Assembly (NCBI GenBank): GCA_015143295.1
Contig: CM026571.1
Location: forward strand, 30,160,505-30,224,504
Direction of reading: 5' to 3'
Length of the DNA stretch: 64,000 nucleotides
Source: Tetracentron sinense
Taxonomy: Eukaryota; Streptophyta; Magnoliopsida; Trochodendrales; Trochodendraceae
Below are positions 1-9,750 of this stretch, one piece after another. The notes under the pieces were generated by a model that did no database searches, was not told the DNA's origin, and worked only from the letters and a program-made list of their open reading frames with translations. A program made the position numbers and the translations under genes. Positions within the stretch are counted from its first letter, which is position 1; each line of letters starts with the position of its first letter.

Positions 1-955
1 GTTCATGTGCGACAGATCGCCCTCAGGTGCGATCGATCGTGCTGGATTTGCGATCGATCGCATGCGCGTGCAGATTCCGAAATTGGGGGGTTTTAAACCC
101 TTGGCTTCTAAATGAGAACTCATTTGGGGATTTTCTTAGACCTAAGGGAGAGAAAGAGGAGAAAGAGGAGAAGAGGAGATTAGGGAGAAATCCAAGAGGG
201 TCTTTTGGATTTGAGATCAAGGGAGCTCAAGCTTGAAGATTCTCAAGGAAGGATCATCCTCCATCAAGCTAGGAGGTCTCTACTCAAGGATTTCCAAATC
301 AAGGGGTTTTTCTTCAAGATCAAGCATTGATCTTCTATGTTAGTACACCCTCCTAACTAGCTTAGTAATAACCTAGGTTTCCCTTTTAATATGTGGATTG
401 ATCTTGTGTATATTCCCCTTTTTTGTTGAAATGCATTGTTATTCCTAAAATGAACAAGATAAACTAAGGTGTATGGATGTGTGGAATGTGAATGGGTTGA
501 GGCGATTGGATGCCATGTGTTGTGATGTATGTGGTGTGTTGGAAAAATGGTGGATGGGCAATGTATGCATAACACATGAACTCTTGATGTATGATGAAAT
601 GTATGAACATAAAAACTTGAATAAAATGATTCTAAAAATGTTGCATACCAAGTGTTTGATGTAAGGCATGAATGGGAATTAAATGAATTAAACGAAGATT
701 ATGAAAGCATGAATTGTGTAGTTTTCCCAAAAATGATAAATTGATCCAATGCTCTATATGCATGTCTAATTCCCCCAATCATGATCATATTAAGGATTGG
801 AATGCTACACATCATCCCTTGAGTTGTGCACGTCATCATGATTACTAAATATTGCTACCCACACACACACACATGCATGCATTAACTGAGATTTTCTAAA
901 GTATATGAATATGAGAAATCAAATAAGAACAAGACCCTTGATTTATGAAACGAAT

Positions 956-1300
956 GATAAAGCCGGACATCGGGCTGATCAAGCGTAGGGCATATCCCTC
1001 GGATATGTCATACTTGGCTCACAAGTAAACAAGCATGATAAAGCCAGACATTGGGCCGGTCAAGGGTAGGGCATATCATAAGACATGTCCTAGCTGGCTC
1101 ACAAGAAAACAAGTTGATAAAGCCGGACAGAGGGCCGGTCAAGGATGTTGGTGTACCCCTTTTCTATTTCGCTGAAGGATACTTACGTATCCGGCTCACA
1201 AGTTGCTTTCTATTCATGTTTCGCTGAAGGATACTTACGTATTCGGTTCACAAGTTGCTATAAGGGTCACTAACATCTAGCTCACAAGTAAAGCATGACA
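956..1300 (+). repeat. Minisatellite inside LTR A
   Basis: Three to four imperfect units of about 78 bp, each starting GATAAAGCC and ending GGCTCACAAG. The third unit contains a shorter internal duplication around CGCTGAAGGATACTTACGTA. Element C has an unrelated-looking minisatellite at the same place, whose units end GGCTCATAAG. Confidence 0.75.
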
Positions 1301-1633
1301 AGGCAAGTCAAGACATGACAAGACAAGCATGACAAGTGATTCTAAACAAGAACAAGAAAAGACATGCGTGATTCTTATGAGACAAGAACAAGACAAGAAC
1401 AAGTTTTTATACGACAAGAAAATTTGAAAACCACAAAAAGCTATTTTCAAGAACAAGTCATGACTTTTAAAGTATGGGTTCTATCGAGGTTTTTGCATTG
1501 TTCAATGCATGTCACGATTATAGCATTGCTTAAATTCTTGATGTGTATTGCTCCAAATATTGCGATTATGAATTGTATTTAGTTATTGCTATTGTAACTC
1601 ATTATTACTATTGGTAGTTAGTAGCTTGTACTC

Positions 1634-1654
1634 GCTGAGTATTCCATACTCAGC
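1634..1654 (+). other. Conserved LTR stem-loop
   Basis: GCTGAGTAT at 1634-1642 and ATACTCAGC at 1646-1654 are perfect inverted repeats around a TCC loop. Counterparts lie at 23209-23227, 30384-30404, and reverse-strand at 32670-32688 and 49551-49569. It may be an RNA hairpin near the 3' end of the transcript; that role is inferred. Confidence 0.7.
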
Positions 1655-1814
1655 CGTACATTTCATGTTGGCAGGTCCAGTGGATACCTTCCATCCTGAC
1701 CCTTGGGTGGAGGAAGAGTACGTCGAGGAGGCGGTGCCTATTCCACTTCAACCTCAGGAGGATAGAGATCTAGATGTGTGGCCATATCTAGACTACTGTG
1801 AGTAGGGGTTCTAG

Positions 1815-1841
1815 AGATAGAGAGAGAGAGAGAGAGAGAGA
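1815..1841 (+). repeat. (GA)n microsatellite in LTR A
   Basis: About twelve uninterrupted GA dinucleotides followed by a T-rich run, in the U5-side part of LTR A. It is not present in the LTRs of element C, so it is a local expansion. Confidence 0.9.
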
Positions 1842-2106
1842 CTTTTATCTTTTTTTTGTATTTTGATGGTGGGCATGTTCACCTATACTTGATATGTTTT
1901 GTATAAACTTCGAATACAGATTGGATGTATAAAAAGAAAAGAAAAAGTTGGTTTACGCTTCCGCACTATTATGAGTTTCCACACTCTGATTACATGTCAA
2001 TATGGTATTGTGTTGCCTTTTTCATTGTAGGATGGTTGTCAGGCATGTATAGTCAAGCCTAAAGTATCCCTTAACTCCTAGGGGGTATTTTGGGGAGCGA
2101 CAAAAG

Positions 2107-2118
2107 TGGTATTAGAGC
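2107..2118 (+). promoter_or_regulatory. Primer-binding site of element A (initiator Met tRNA type)
   Basis: TGGTATTAGAGC follows the LTR end by four bases. It differs at one position from TGGTATCAGAGC, the complement of plant initiator methionine tRNA used by most chromoviruses and copia elements. The change is C to T, matching the deamination decay elsewhere in this family. Confidence 0.85.
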
Positions 2119-2418
2119 TCTAGGCATTAGAGTCCTTAGGGTCACTTAGTATTTGATACCATGTTTTGAACAAGGCATTAGGTTTACAAAATGAGTCGTA
2201 TTCCAAGTATAGGCTAACTAGTCTTAGTCAAAACCGGTTAGAAACCAACTGAACTTAGTGTTATACACTAGAAAAAAACAAATTGTTTGCCGATCGTGTT
2301 GTATGTATACCTTGGCGTGTTGTTATATGCTTAGTCTGTATTGAGTGAATTATTAAATGGTTATTGAATGAATATCCAAGTTAGACTCATGTTGTAGTGT
2401 CATTCTCAGGAGTAAATC

Positions 2419-3392
2419 ATGAGACGCGGTGCGCATCGTCGTGGATATAATACAAGGGATAGTGGAAGTGATGCCCCCTCGGGTGATGAACAACCCGACT
2501 TTGCTCAAGCTTTCGCATCCATAGCCGAGACCTTGGATATGTTGGCAACAAGGCAACCTGCTACTCCTCCTTCAGGTGCCGCTCTTATAACTACTCCTCT
2601 AAATCGAGCACAGGCCGAAATAGAAGCTTTTCAGAGGATGAGGCCACCGGTATTTTGCGGAAGTATCAACCCGTTAGCCACCGAAGCATGGATTCGAAAA
2701 CTTGAAAAGATCTTTTCAGTCTTTTTGCCTACAGAGACTGAGAGGGTCACCTAGGCCGCCTTCATGCTTGAAGGAGAAGCCGACCTTTGGTGGAGGTCCA
2801 CGGTGAGGACCCAGGATTTGACCCGACAGGGTCAAGATTGGACTTGGGGAGCATTCTTGGACATCTTCTACAAGAAGTATTTCCCGATCGGGATGAAGGA
2901 GAAAAAGGAAGTTGAATTTATTACCTTGGAGCAAGGTAATATGTCGGTGGCGGCTTATGAAGCCAAGTTTTCGGAGCTATCCAGGTTTGCTCCGCATCTG
3001 ATAGCGACAGAGGCTATGAAGGCCCAAAATTTCGAGAGGGGGTTGAAAGCTTACCTCAAGGATCGAGTCTCAATGTTCAGGCATGAGACATAATCAGAAG
3101 TTGTGGATAAAACACTCTTGGCAGAGTCTAATTCGGAGGAATTCTTCAAGAGAAGAGGAATGGAGAAGGGTCATTCTAGTGGCTCAACAGAGAAGAGAGC
3201 TAGGACTATGTCATATCAGCCTTCAGGGCTGGCACAGTCACAGAGGTTGTATATTGCACCTCAGTCTACCTGCCCTTTTGTTCCTTCGACTTCACGCCCG
3301 ACAACTACACAGGCTCCTCGCCCCGTAGTGTCTCAAGTCATGGGATATGTGCCCTCCACGTACTCATATGAGCCCTGTACCTATTGTGGAGG
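2419..3392 (+). pseudogene. Truncated gag of Tekay-like element A
   Basis: Gag would form the capsid and nucleocapsid of the retrotransposon particle. One reading frame runs from ATG 2419, with an in-frame TAG at 2752 and TAA at 3091. The N-terminus (MRRGAHRRGY) and the SDAPSGDEQPDFAQAF block match the gag of element C. The middle has the retrotransposon capsid signature (AEADLWWR-like tryptophan pair, then FYKKYFP and LEQGNMSVAAYEAKF). The frame reaches CTYCG, the start of a C-terminal zinc knuckle, and then switches abruptly to unrelated sequence at about 3393. The protein is non-functional: two stops, no complete knuckle and no pol. Assignment to a chromovirus of the Tekay type rests on similarity to C, which has a chromodomain-like end. 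Confidence 0.85.
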
Positions 3393-3453
3393 AGGCATAG
3401 ATAGTATGAGATTGAAATCTATGGCACAGTGACTTTTAGGGAAAGTGGGAGAT
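3393..3453 (+). mobile_element. Residual 3' internal end of copia element B with polypurine tract
   Basis: This short stretch ends in GGGAAAGTGGGAGAT, a typical copia polypurine tract directly before an LTR. Nothing else of B's internal region remains. It joins directly to the gag knuckle of A, so a deletion or recombination removed the rest of both. Confidence 0.6.
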
Positions 3454-5654
3454 TGTTAGACATGATGCCCAGAAAAGTTATTTAGATTGTTAGACTCTTA
3501 TTAATTTGATTAATAAAGACTTCTTCTTAATCTATTGTGTATTCATTATGGGTAATTGACCATGATCATGAGATGATCTATATGATATGAGATATCGATA
3601 AAGGTCCATACGATATATTGTAGAAAAGTTATGTGATTGGATTATCACAAGAAGATATAAGTTTCCGGTTCCTTATACCTTATGTTGTCATAGCTGTGGG
3701 TGAAGCTGGGCACTTCACTTATATGGCTGCCAGAATGTTACGATGTTCTCAATAGTTGAGATGTAGTTCTATCTCGAACTATTGTAGTGGAGACTACACA
3801 TCAGTATATGGGTGCTTAAATGTATGAGATACCTTTTGCATAAACATACTATTAGATAGTTGGTCTCTCATTCACACTGAACGGTTTCGATGATCCTTAG
3901 ATCTGATGTGTTCATCTATGACTGAGCAGTGATCTAACTGTTTTGATTCCACCAACGTGTTTTCTAACTTAGGGAATAGAATACAATGATAGTTGGATAG
4001 TCAGAAAGCTGTTCGAGTCATGATGAATTTCAAACAAGAAATCCGTGTTCATTTATTTGAGAGATTATCCAAGTTCTGGGTAAGACAGTTGATTAAGTTC
4101 AAATCCTGTGCAGGTGATTTTGAAATCAAAATAAGTTTTGAAATATACTTTTATTAAAAGATATTATACTTATTAAAGGATTTTCTCAAAATGTTTTTCA
4201 TGAGAAATTGTTTTTCATGGCTTAATCATAAGTTTTGGAAACCCAAATGATGTGCAATGGGCTATGGGTTAGATAGTATGTCAATTTCGAAGGCCCATTA
4301 GGGATAATGTATTTGGAAGGATAAATCAAACTTAAAAGTTCATGTGGCAGGATCCGTATTGGTTAATGTTCATATACTGGGATTCAATTGCAACATGGAT
4401 ATCTCACATCACTTGCAATTCCGATGTAATTCATGTTAGGGTCAATGGGATAACATTGGGTAAGCCAGGGTAAGAATGTCCCAGAGCAATCTGTGGAGAT
4501 GTTCACATAAAAAATACAAGCTCCTAAATTGATTAAAAGTTAATCAATTATTTAAGTGATTAAAAGTTAGTCATTAATTAAATAGATTAAAAGTTAATCT
4601 ATTGTTTAAATTAATTGTTAATTTAAACATAAGGATTATTTTAGCAATTATTTAATTAACATAATTAAAGGGGAAATGGGTTTGACCCATATCCATAAAC
4701 CCATCCATATGGACCTTTAATATGGGCCCAAGCCCATGGGTTTAAACCCTAGGGTGGGGCGCCCACTGTGGTAATCCTAATTGGATTAGGATTTGTTTAA
4801 TTGAATAATTGTTGAATAATATCTCTTTTAAGTATGGAATTAATATCCAACGGTTGGATTGCAATTAGGATTAAGATGATATTGTAATTGGATTACAAAA
4901 AGGAGTTTTAACTCCTCAAAACTCATGCCCCATAGAAGCTCACGCTCCCCTTGGAGTTGGTCTCCTAGTTTGACTAGGTTTCCTCCTTTTGTTGGATGTT
5001 GACTTATCCCTTTTAATTAAGGAATCCTCTTTCAATTAGGACTCTTTAATTAGTAGGATTACTATAACTAAAGTAGTTATAGATAAGGTAGGAGTTTAAT
5101 TAATTAATAGTAAGAGTTATTATTAATTAATAAATCCTACTAGATAAGTTGTAATTAGATTAGGATTTGGATTAGATCCAAATCTATAAATACACCAACA
5201 CAATTCGTGGGAGATAATTCATAATATCCAGAATTTTTTCTCTCTTCTCCTCTCTCTCTCCAAACCGTGAGCCCTAGGGAATTACCCTAGTGATTTTCGT
5301 GAGCTTCCTTGGTGGTTAATTTTTGGGTTTTGTTATTTTAAGGTTTTGAACCTTAAGTTTGTGAGTGATAGAAAGTCTACACTACATCTCCATCTTCTTC
5401 CTCTTGCTTCAATAATTTCAAAGGAGATTCTAAAGCTTCGTGGGGATAGCGAAGAACAAGGATCGAGCTTCTAGTATTTTTTCGGAGAAATCTCTACAAA
5501 GAGTTCTGACTGTTCGAGTGGATTAAGCTTCATCGGTGAACATCATTCACCTAGGTGATATGACTAAAACTCTTAGATAATTTTGATGCTTTCTATGGTG
5601 TTAAGATCTAGGGGATCCATTTTCCGCATAAATATTTATTCAGATACCCCTTCA
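3454..5654 (+). repeat. 3' LTR of copia-like element B
   Basis: It starts TGTTAGACATG directly after the polypurine tract and runs to ACCCCTTCA at 5654, about 2.2 kb. A TATA box (CTATAAATACACC) lies near 5184. An AT-rich block at about 4530-4620 repeats GATTAAAAGTTA three times. No ORF is present. The right boundary is inferred from the CA end and from the start of a reverse-strand LTR just after it. I did not identify the lineage. Confidence 0.65.
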
Positions 5655-6764
5655 GCTCGTACTTCTCTTTGTGTCTCGAACACAATCCACAACCTTCCGA
5701 TCGATCTCCGTCAATGACGGCTTCGGATTTCACCGACCAAATCACACATCCACGATCCGTCTCAGATCGATCTCCTTTGCAAAGGCTCTGGGATACTCCG
5801 GCTAATTTTTTCTATCCAGAACGGGTTGATGGTTTGATAAAAATCAAAACCTAGATGGACTCCTTCAATGGACAAGTCCAAGCAAACAAATATGGAGCTT
5901 TAGGCTTGCAAACTCTAGGTTGGAGGAAACTAACAAAGAGGAGGAGAACACTTAGTTTTCAGAGTTTTTATGAACTCTAGAAGGAGTTAGAAACCCTCTC
6001 TATACTCTCCCAAAGTTTTTCTCCACGAACTAGAAGGGTTCCCATTATATAGAAGATCAAAAACCATGTTTAGAAGTTGCTAAAATAGTTTAAAAACCAA
6101 AACAATATTAAAAAATTGATTTAGGCAAATTTCCCATATCAGGGTCGACCCTAAGAGTCACTTGGGTCCACCCAAACTCCCACTTCGATCGACCAAAAGG
6201 TCTTCCAGGGTCGACCCTGAAATTTCTTGCTTTCTGGAATTTTAACCCATACAAAATGTGGGATAATCAGGGTCGACCCTCAATGGTTAGGGTCGACCTT
6301 GAGGTGACAACCTGATTTTAAAAATTCATTTTCAGCCCTTGCTTCCTTCACAAAATTTTTAGCTCTTTTCGACATGGTTGATTTGATATATTATGGAGCA
6401 AAATCCGAGCTACGGTTTGGGAGATATGCCACCTACAAGCAACCTTGGTTTTTTGAGAAATTTCAGAATTTTAAACTTGTTTTGGGTTAAATATCTAATC
6501 ACCTCAGGTCCATATGATTAGTCTAGGTCACTTACCACCTAAGGTATCCTATTATGATTATTCTAAGTCAATTCTCACCTATGGTAGCATGGTATCTAGG
6601 TCACTTACCATCCTATAAGTGAAACGAAGGAAATGATCAACCGAGTCTTCAACCGGTCTTCTTCGGTCTTCAACTTCACTTGTCTTGGATGCTTGAAGGC
6701 AATGACACAAGACACACAACTAGAAACCTAGACTTACTTGTTTTGACACTGGAATAATCCAACA
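5655..6764 (-). repeat. Reverse-strand Sirevirus-like copia LTR (fragment or solo)
   Basis: Read on the minus strand it begins TGTTGGATTATTCC at 6764. It has a palindrome cluster at 6142-6302 (GGTCGACC repeated), a TATA box near 6044-6051 (CTATATAA), and a downstream leader resembling element M (GATTTGGTCGGTG and GGAGATCGATCG). The left end is unclear because no clean LTR terminus is visible. No polypurine tract or primer-binding site flanks it. The stretch 5669-5854 is open on the plus strand, but this is LTR leader read backwards, not a gene. Confidence 0.6.
6142..6302 (-). promoter_or_regulatory. Palindrome cassette of the 5655-6764 LTR
   Basis: Four copies of a GGTCGACC palindrome flank a core at 6231-6257. 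On the minus strand the core reads TTTTGTATGGG, then AAATTCCAGA, matching the cassette cores of M, C, D and G. It sits about 100 bp upstream of the TATA box. Confidence 0.6.
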
Positions 6765-6784
6765 CAAAAAACATGGACTTTACA

Positions 6785-7345
6785 CTAAGCCTTCCAGGGG
6801 AAGAGTCCGTGTGATTTCGTCATCGGCCAGATGAAATGTTTTTTGAAAAACATGATTTTTGAGTCAAAATATCTGATTTTATATTGATAAAAAAAGGTGG
6901 ACTGTTTACAAAACTGACTCAACAAAAGGAGGTTGACAATAGCCTGACATTTGGATTTTGCTAACGGGAGCAAAGAGAGAATAGAAGGAGGATATGCATG
7001 GTGCTTCGGTCACTGCTTGTTCAAACCAACTTGCCCTGTAAGCTGCTTGCCCCAGTCCTGCATGGCCTCGATGGTGAGAGTCTCAGTCCACCAATGGATC
7101 AATGGTCGATGACTGGATGAGGCTTCGGAGCTCTTCGAGAGGGTGCAAACTTGCTCTTCTACTGGTTCTTCTACTTTGGCGGCATCTTCGACAGTCAGCT
7201 CGTCGAATATCTGGGCCATGCTGAAAATTTCCAGATTTAGAATCCCTGAAGATTCAACACTGGGCTGGGGGTTTGATATTTTGGCAATTGGTGCAAGAGG
7301 GGTGTCAGGGTAGGGCTTGAATGTCCCTACCGAGAAGGTTATAGA
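6785..7345 (-). pseudogene. Tail of element E polyprotein after the G-patch
   Basis: The minus strand is open at 7010-7219 (70 codons including PVEEQVC and HWWTETLTIEAMQDWG) and at 6785-6973. In Tat-like gypsy polyproteins a low-complexity acidic linker follows the protease and G-patch before reverse transcriptase, and the first ORF fits that. Reverse transcriptase itself is absent: E stops near 6785, about 20 bp before the LTR at 6764. The 6785-6973 stretch has no recognisable domain. Confidence 0.5.
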
Positions 7346-7354
7346 GATGTGGGG

Positions 7355-7555
7355 TCAGGGTTCTAGTTTCACTGACCGATTACTCTTTTTTGTAAGTTTG
7401 GAGTGATAATCCTTGAACTTCAGCTTGTATCCCAGTCCAAATGGCGGAGTATAACGAGGAGGTACGTATCTCTTCTTCATCCCATGATTTTTGACTCCCA
7501 GACCTGACCCCGGCTGATAGTTCATTCTGGCCATCATTTTGACAAATGGCAGCAC
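7355..7555 (-). pseudogene. G-patch segment of element E polyprotein
   Basis: The translation contains MMARMNYQPGSGLGVKNHG, a glycine-rich G-patch. This is an RNA-binding motif carried between protease and reverse transcriptase by some Tat-like Ty3/gypsy polyproteins. Downstream are PRYTPPFGLGY and basic residues. It is separated from the protease segment (7560-8080) only by stops, which are point changes in one original polyprotein frame. Confidence 0.65.
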
Positions 7556-7559
7556 TACT

Positions 7560-8338
7560 TACTTGCTTTGTTCTTCTACCCTTTCGATAGAACGGACCTG
7601 CTCGAACTAGTATGTCATGAAGGCTATACCTTGCCCCATCTCCTAGATGTCCCTGAAGGAACTAGCCATCTCCTCTGAAGGGATCACGACCAGATGATCA
7701 TCCTGAATGAATTTGATTCTCTGATGGAGACAGGAGGGAATGGCTCCGTCTGCGTGGATCCACGGCCTCCCAAGGAGCAAGGTGAATAATGTTGACACAT
7801 TCATGACTTGAAAATTCGTTATGAACTGAGCTGGTCTGACCCTGATGGTCAGGTCTATGTCACCCAGGTTCTACCTGGTAGAGTTGTCAAAGGCCTTGAT
7901 TATCACGGGTCTCTTCTTTACTTGACTGAGATCTAGGGTCAGGCCTTACAGTGTTGATAGAGTACAGATGTTGAGGCCGGAGTCGTTGTCGATAAGAACT
8001 GATGATAATGGTTGGTCCATGCACTGAACTGCAATGTATAAAGCCCGGGTGTGGTCCCTATCGCTGTCTAGTATTTCCTATTTGGTGAAGGAGATGATTT
8101 TGGATTCGAGTACCTGCCCAACCATATGCCCCAACTTCTCGGGTGATATGTCCGGTGTGACATGAGCATTGCTAAATATCTGGAGCAACTGCTTTTTATG
8201 ATGTTCAGAAGTCAGAAGAAGACCCAAGATGGAGATATGTGCTGCGACTTTACTTAACTGCTGAGTAATGTTAAACTCCTTTTCTAGTATTTTCAGTAAT
8301 ACTGCCGAGTCTACTACCTCTTTTTCAGGGTTTGACAC
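7560..8338 (-). pseudogene. Aspartic protease region of Tat-like gypsy element E
   Basis: On the minus strand, 8338-8078 is open for 86 codons (AHISILGLLLTSEHHKK, then ISPEKLGHMVGQ), a block that typically precedes the protease of Tat-like elements. After a stop the frame resumes with the protease proper: VLIDNDSGLNI, then DIDLTI and LLGRPWIHADGAIPS. The usual active site is D-N-G-S or D-T-G; here the third position is D, so it would be inactive. Several other stops are present. The 5' half of the polyprotein lies to the right, at 19560-21691 and 30842-34740, separated by inserted elements M, C and D. Confidence 0.8.
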
Positions 8339-8767
8339 CCCTGCTTTCTCTTTTTCTATCCCCTTTGCCTTTGTCGGCTCAACTGCTGAGGATTAGTGCA
8401 CCCGACCAGATCGGGTAAGATTGGCAATGCTCCTGCTCTCAAGAATGAGAGAGCGAGGAGCATGTAAATCCCTAAGTAGGTGTTGGCAAATTCCGTGATC
8501 ATTAGATAGGTCATGTGAGTCGAGTCGTGTTCAACTTGTCAGAAGAGAAGAGCTAAAGCATAAAGAAGATTGAAGAAAGTGAAGAAAAAGCTCCTACTCT
8601 AGATCTAGAAAGGTAATGGACTTAGAGACCCCTACCTAGGTTGGATTTGACTTAGATAACTCTAAACATACCTAGGAGGATAGTTTTAAACCTAACAAAG
8701 TTGTTTGATCTTAGTTGAATCAAATAAACATGAAAAGAAAAATGGTTTGGAAAAAATTCTGTCTCAA

Positions 8768-8950
8768 CCGATCGCTCGCTGTTGAGACCAATCGATCGGT
8801 GGCCTACCGAGCGATCGGTGGCTATCGACTGGACAAAAAATTTGTATGGGGTATTTTTCCAGAGAGGTGATTTTAACCGAGCGATCGGTTATGAGCACCG
8901 AGCGATCCGTTTTGGACCGAGCGATCGGTAATGAGCACCGCTCGATCGGT
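8768..8950 (+). promoter_or_regulatory. Palindrome cassette in U3 of M 5' LTR
   Basis: It has about seven copies of a 14-bp palindrome-like unit (CCGATCGCTCG, CCGAGCGATCGGT and relatives). They surround a non-palindromic core at 8841-8866 with TTTGTATGG and CCAGAGAG. The TATA box (TATATAAA) starts at 8997, about 50 bp past the last unit. Arrays of palindromes upstream of TATA are a known trait of Sirevirus LTRs; here they probably bind transcription factors (inference). The same cassette is in the 3' LTR at about 18682-18826. Confidence 0.75.
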
Positions 8951-8996
8951 CCCCGTAAAAAGAATTTTTATTTTTCTGAATTCTTTTTTTAAACCC

Positions 8997-9004
8997 TATA
9001 TAAA
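8997..9004 (+). promoter_or_regulatory. TATA box of M 5' LTR
   Basis: TATATAAA in the context AAACCCTATATAAACAAC, duplicated at 18873-18880 in the 3' LTR. Transcription would start roughly 30 bp downstream and read gag-pol. Confidence 0.75.
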
Positions 9005-9685
9005 CAACTTTTTGGAGACCTAATTCGTATCTTTGTTTATTTTTGAAAGAGTAGAGGTCTGAGAAACTCCTCTAGGGTTTTTCCTCTTGTTCTTTTAGAT
9101 CTTTGTTGATCCCTCCTCTTTCTTTGATCCTAGAGAATGCAAGTATAGATCTAAACCTTTGATCTTGCATTGTGTGATCTCAGATCTATATGAGATCCCT
9201 CTAGGGTTTGAAACTTCCTAAATTGATTCACAACCCTACACCTTGTGTGTGTGTCCGGTGTTTGATCCGGAGCCTTCGTGGAAGGAGATCGATCGTGTGT
9301 GATCATGGTTTTGAAGTAGCTTGAGAAGATTTGGTCGGTGTGGAACCGAAGCTGCTACGGCGGAGATCGAACCTGCTGGTTCGTGGAAATCAAGAGTAAG
9401 AGTCTATACCTAGGAACGTCGTTTCTGTTTTGGTAAGGTCTTGTCTTGTACTTGAAATCTTTTCATAGTGAAGTTTGTTGCTGGACGAGGTCCCGTGGTT
9501 TTTTTTCCCGTTAGGGTTTTCCACGTAAAAATCTTCTGTGTTTGATTTGTGTGGATTGTCTGAGTGAATTGTCATTGATTTCTAAACATATTAATTGAAA
9601 AATTAAAATTGGTTATAAATTATTAGATAGACCTATTCACCCCCCCTCTAGGTCTTAGAGATCATTGATCTGGATAAATTTCAAT

Positions 9686-9697
9686 TGGTATCAGAGC
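9686..9697 (+). promoter_or_regulatory. Primer-binding site of M (initiator Met tRNA)
   Basis: TGGTATCAGAGC lies two bases after the LTR end. It matches the 3' end of plant initiator methionine tRNA without mismatch. Confidence 0.95.
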
Positions 9698-9750
9698 TTG
9701 TTCACTGATAAGGCTAATCCCTTAAGTGTGATCCTGTATTATCCGTGATC

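Larger units (their letters stand above)
1..2102 (+). repeat. 5' LTR of Tekay-like Ty3/gypsy element A (left end outside window)
   Basis: It ends with GCGACA at 2097-2102, five bases before a primer-binding site, as in element C at 23637. It shares with both LTRs of C the stretch around 340-390 (TACACCCTCCTAA), a minisatellite block, a stem-loop with CTGAGTATTCC, and the GGGGGTATTTTGGGG end. Two CGATCGATCG palindromes at 30-62 mark the upstream palindrome cluster, so the missing left part is the first portion of U3. It is the same family as C by order of motifs but clearly diverged. The right boundary is firm; the left edge lies outside the window. Confidence 0.8.
8463..9683 (+). repeat. 5' LTR of element M
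   Basis: It begins TGTAAATCCCTAAGTAGG and ends GATAAATTTCA, 1,221 bp. It contains the palindrome cassette, a TATA box at 8997-9004 and a leader with CCGAAGCTGCTACGG. It is 39 bp longer than the 3' copy because of an extra piece in the palindrome array (about 8885-8925). Confidence 0.95.

Noticed and set aside
445-669. ORFs of 60-75 codons in LTR A and in the equivalent part of C
   Set aside because: His/Thr/Ser-rich readings antisense to the LTR, repeated with frame changes in 22274-22508 and 29450-29684, so they are by-products of shared LTR sequence.
2107-2118. tRNA gene fragment
   Set aside because: This and the sites at 9686 and 23642 are 12-base primer-binding sites complementary to a tRNA end, not tRNA genes.
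9745-9750. Gag start of M at 9745
   Set aside because: That codon is GTG. The first ATG in frame is 9751 and fits the copia gag N-terminus.
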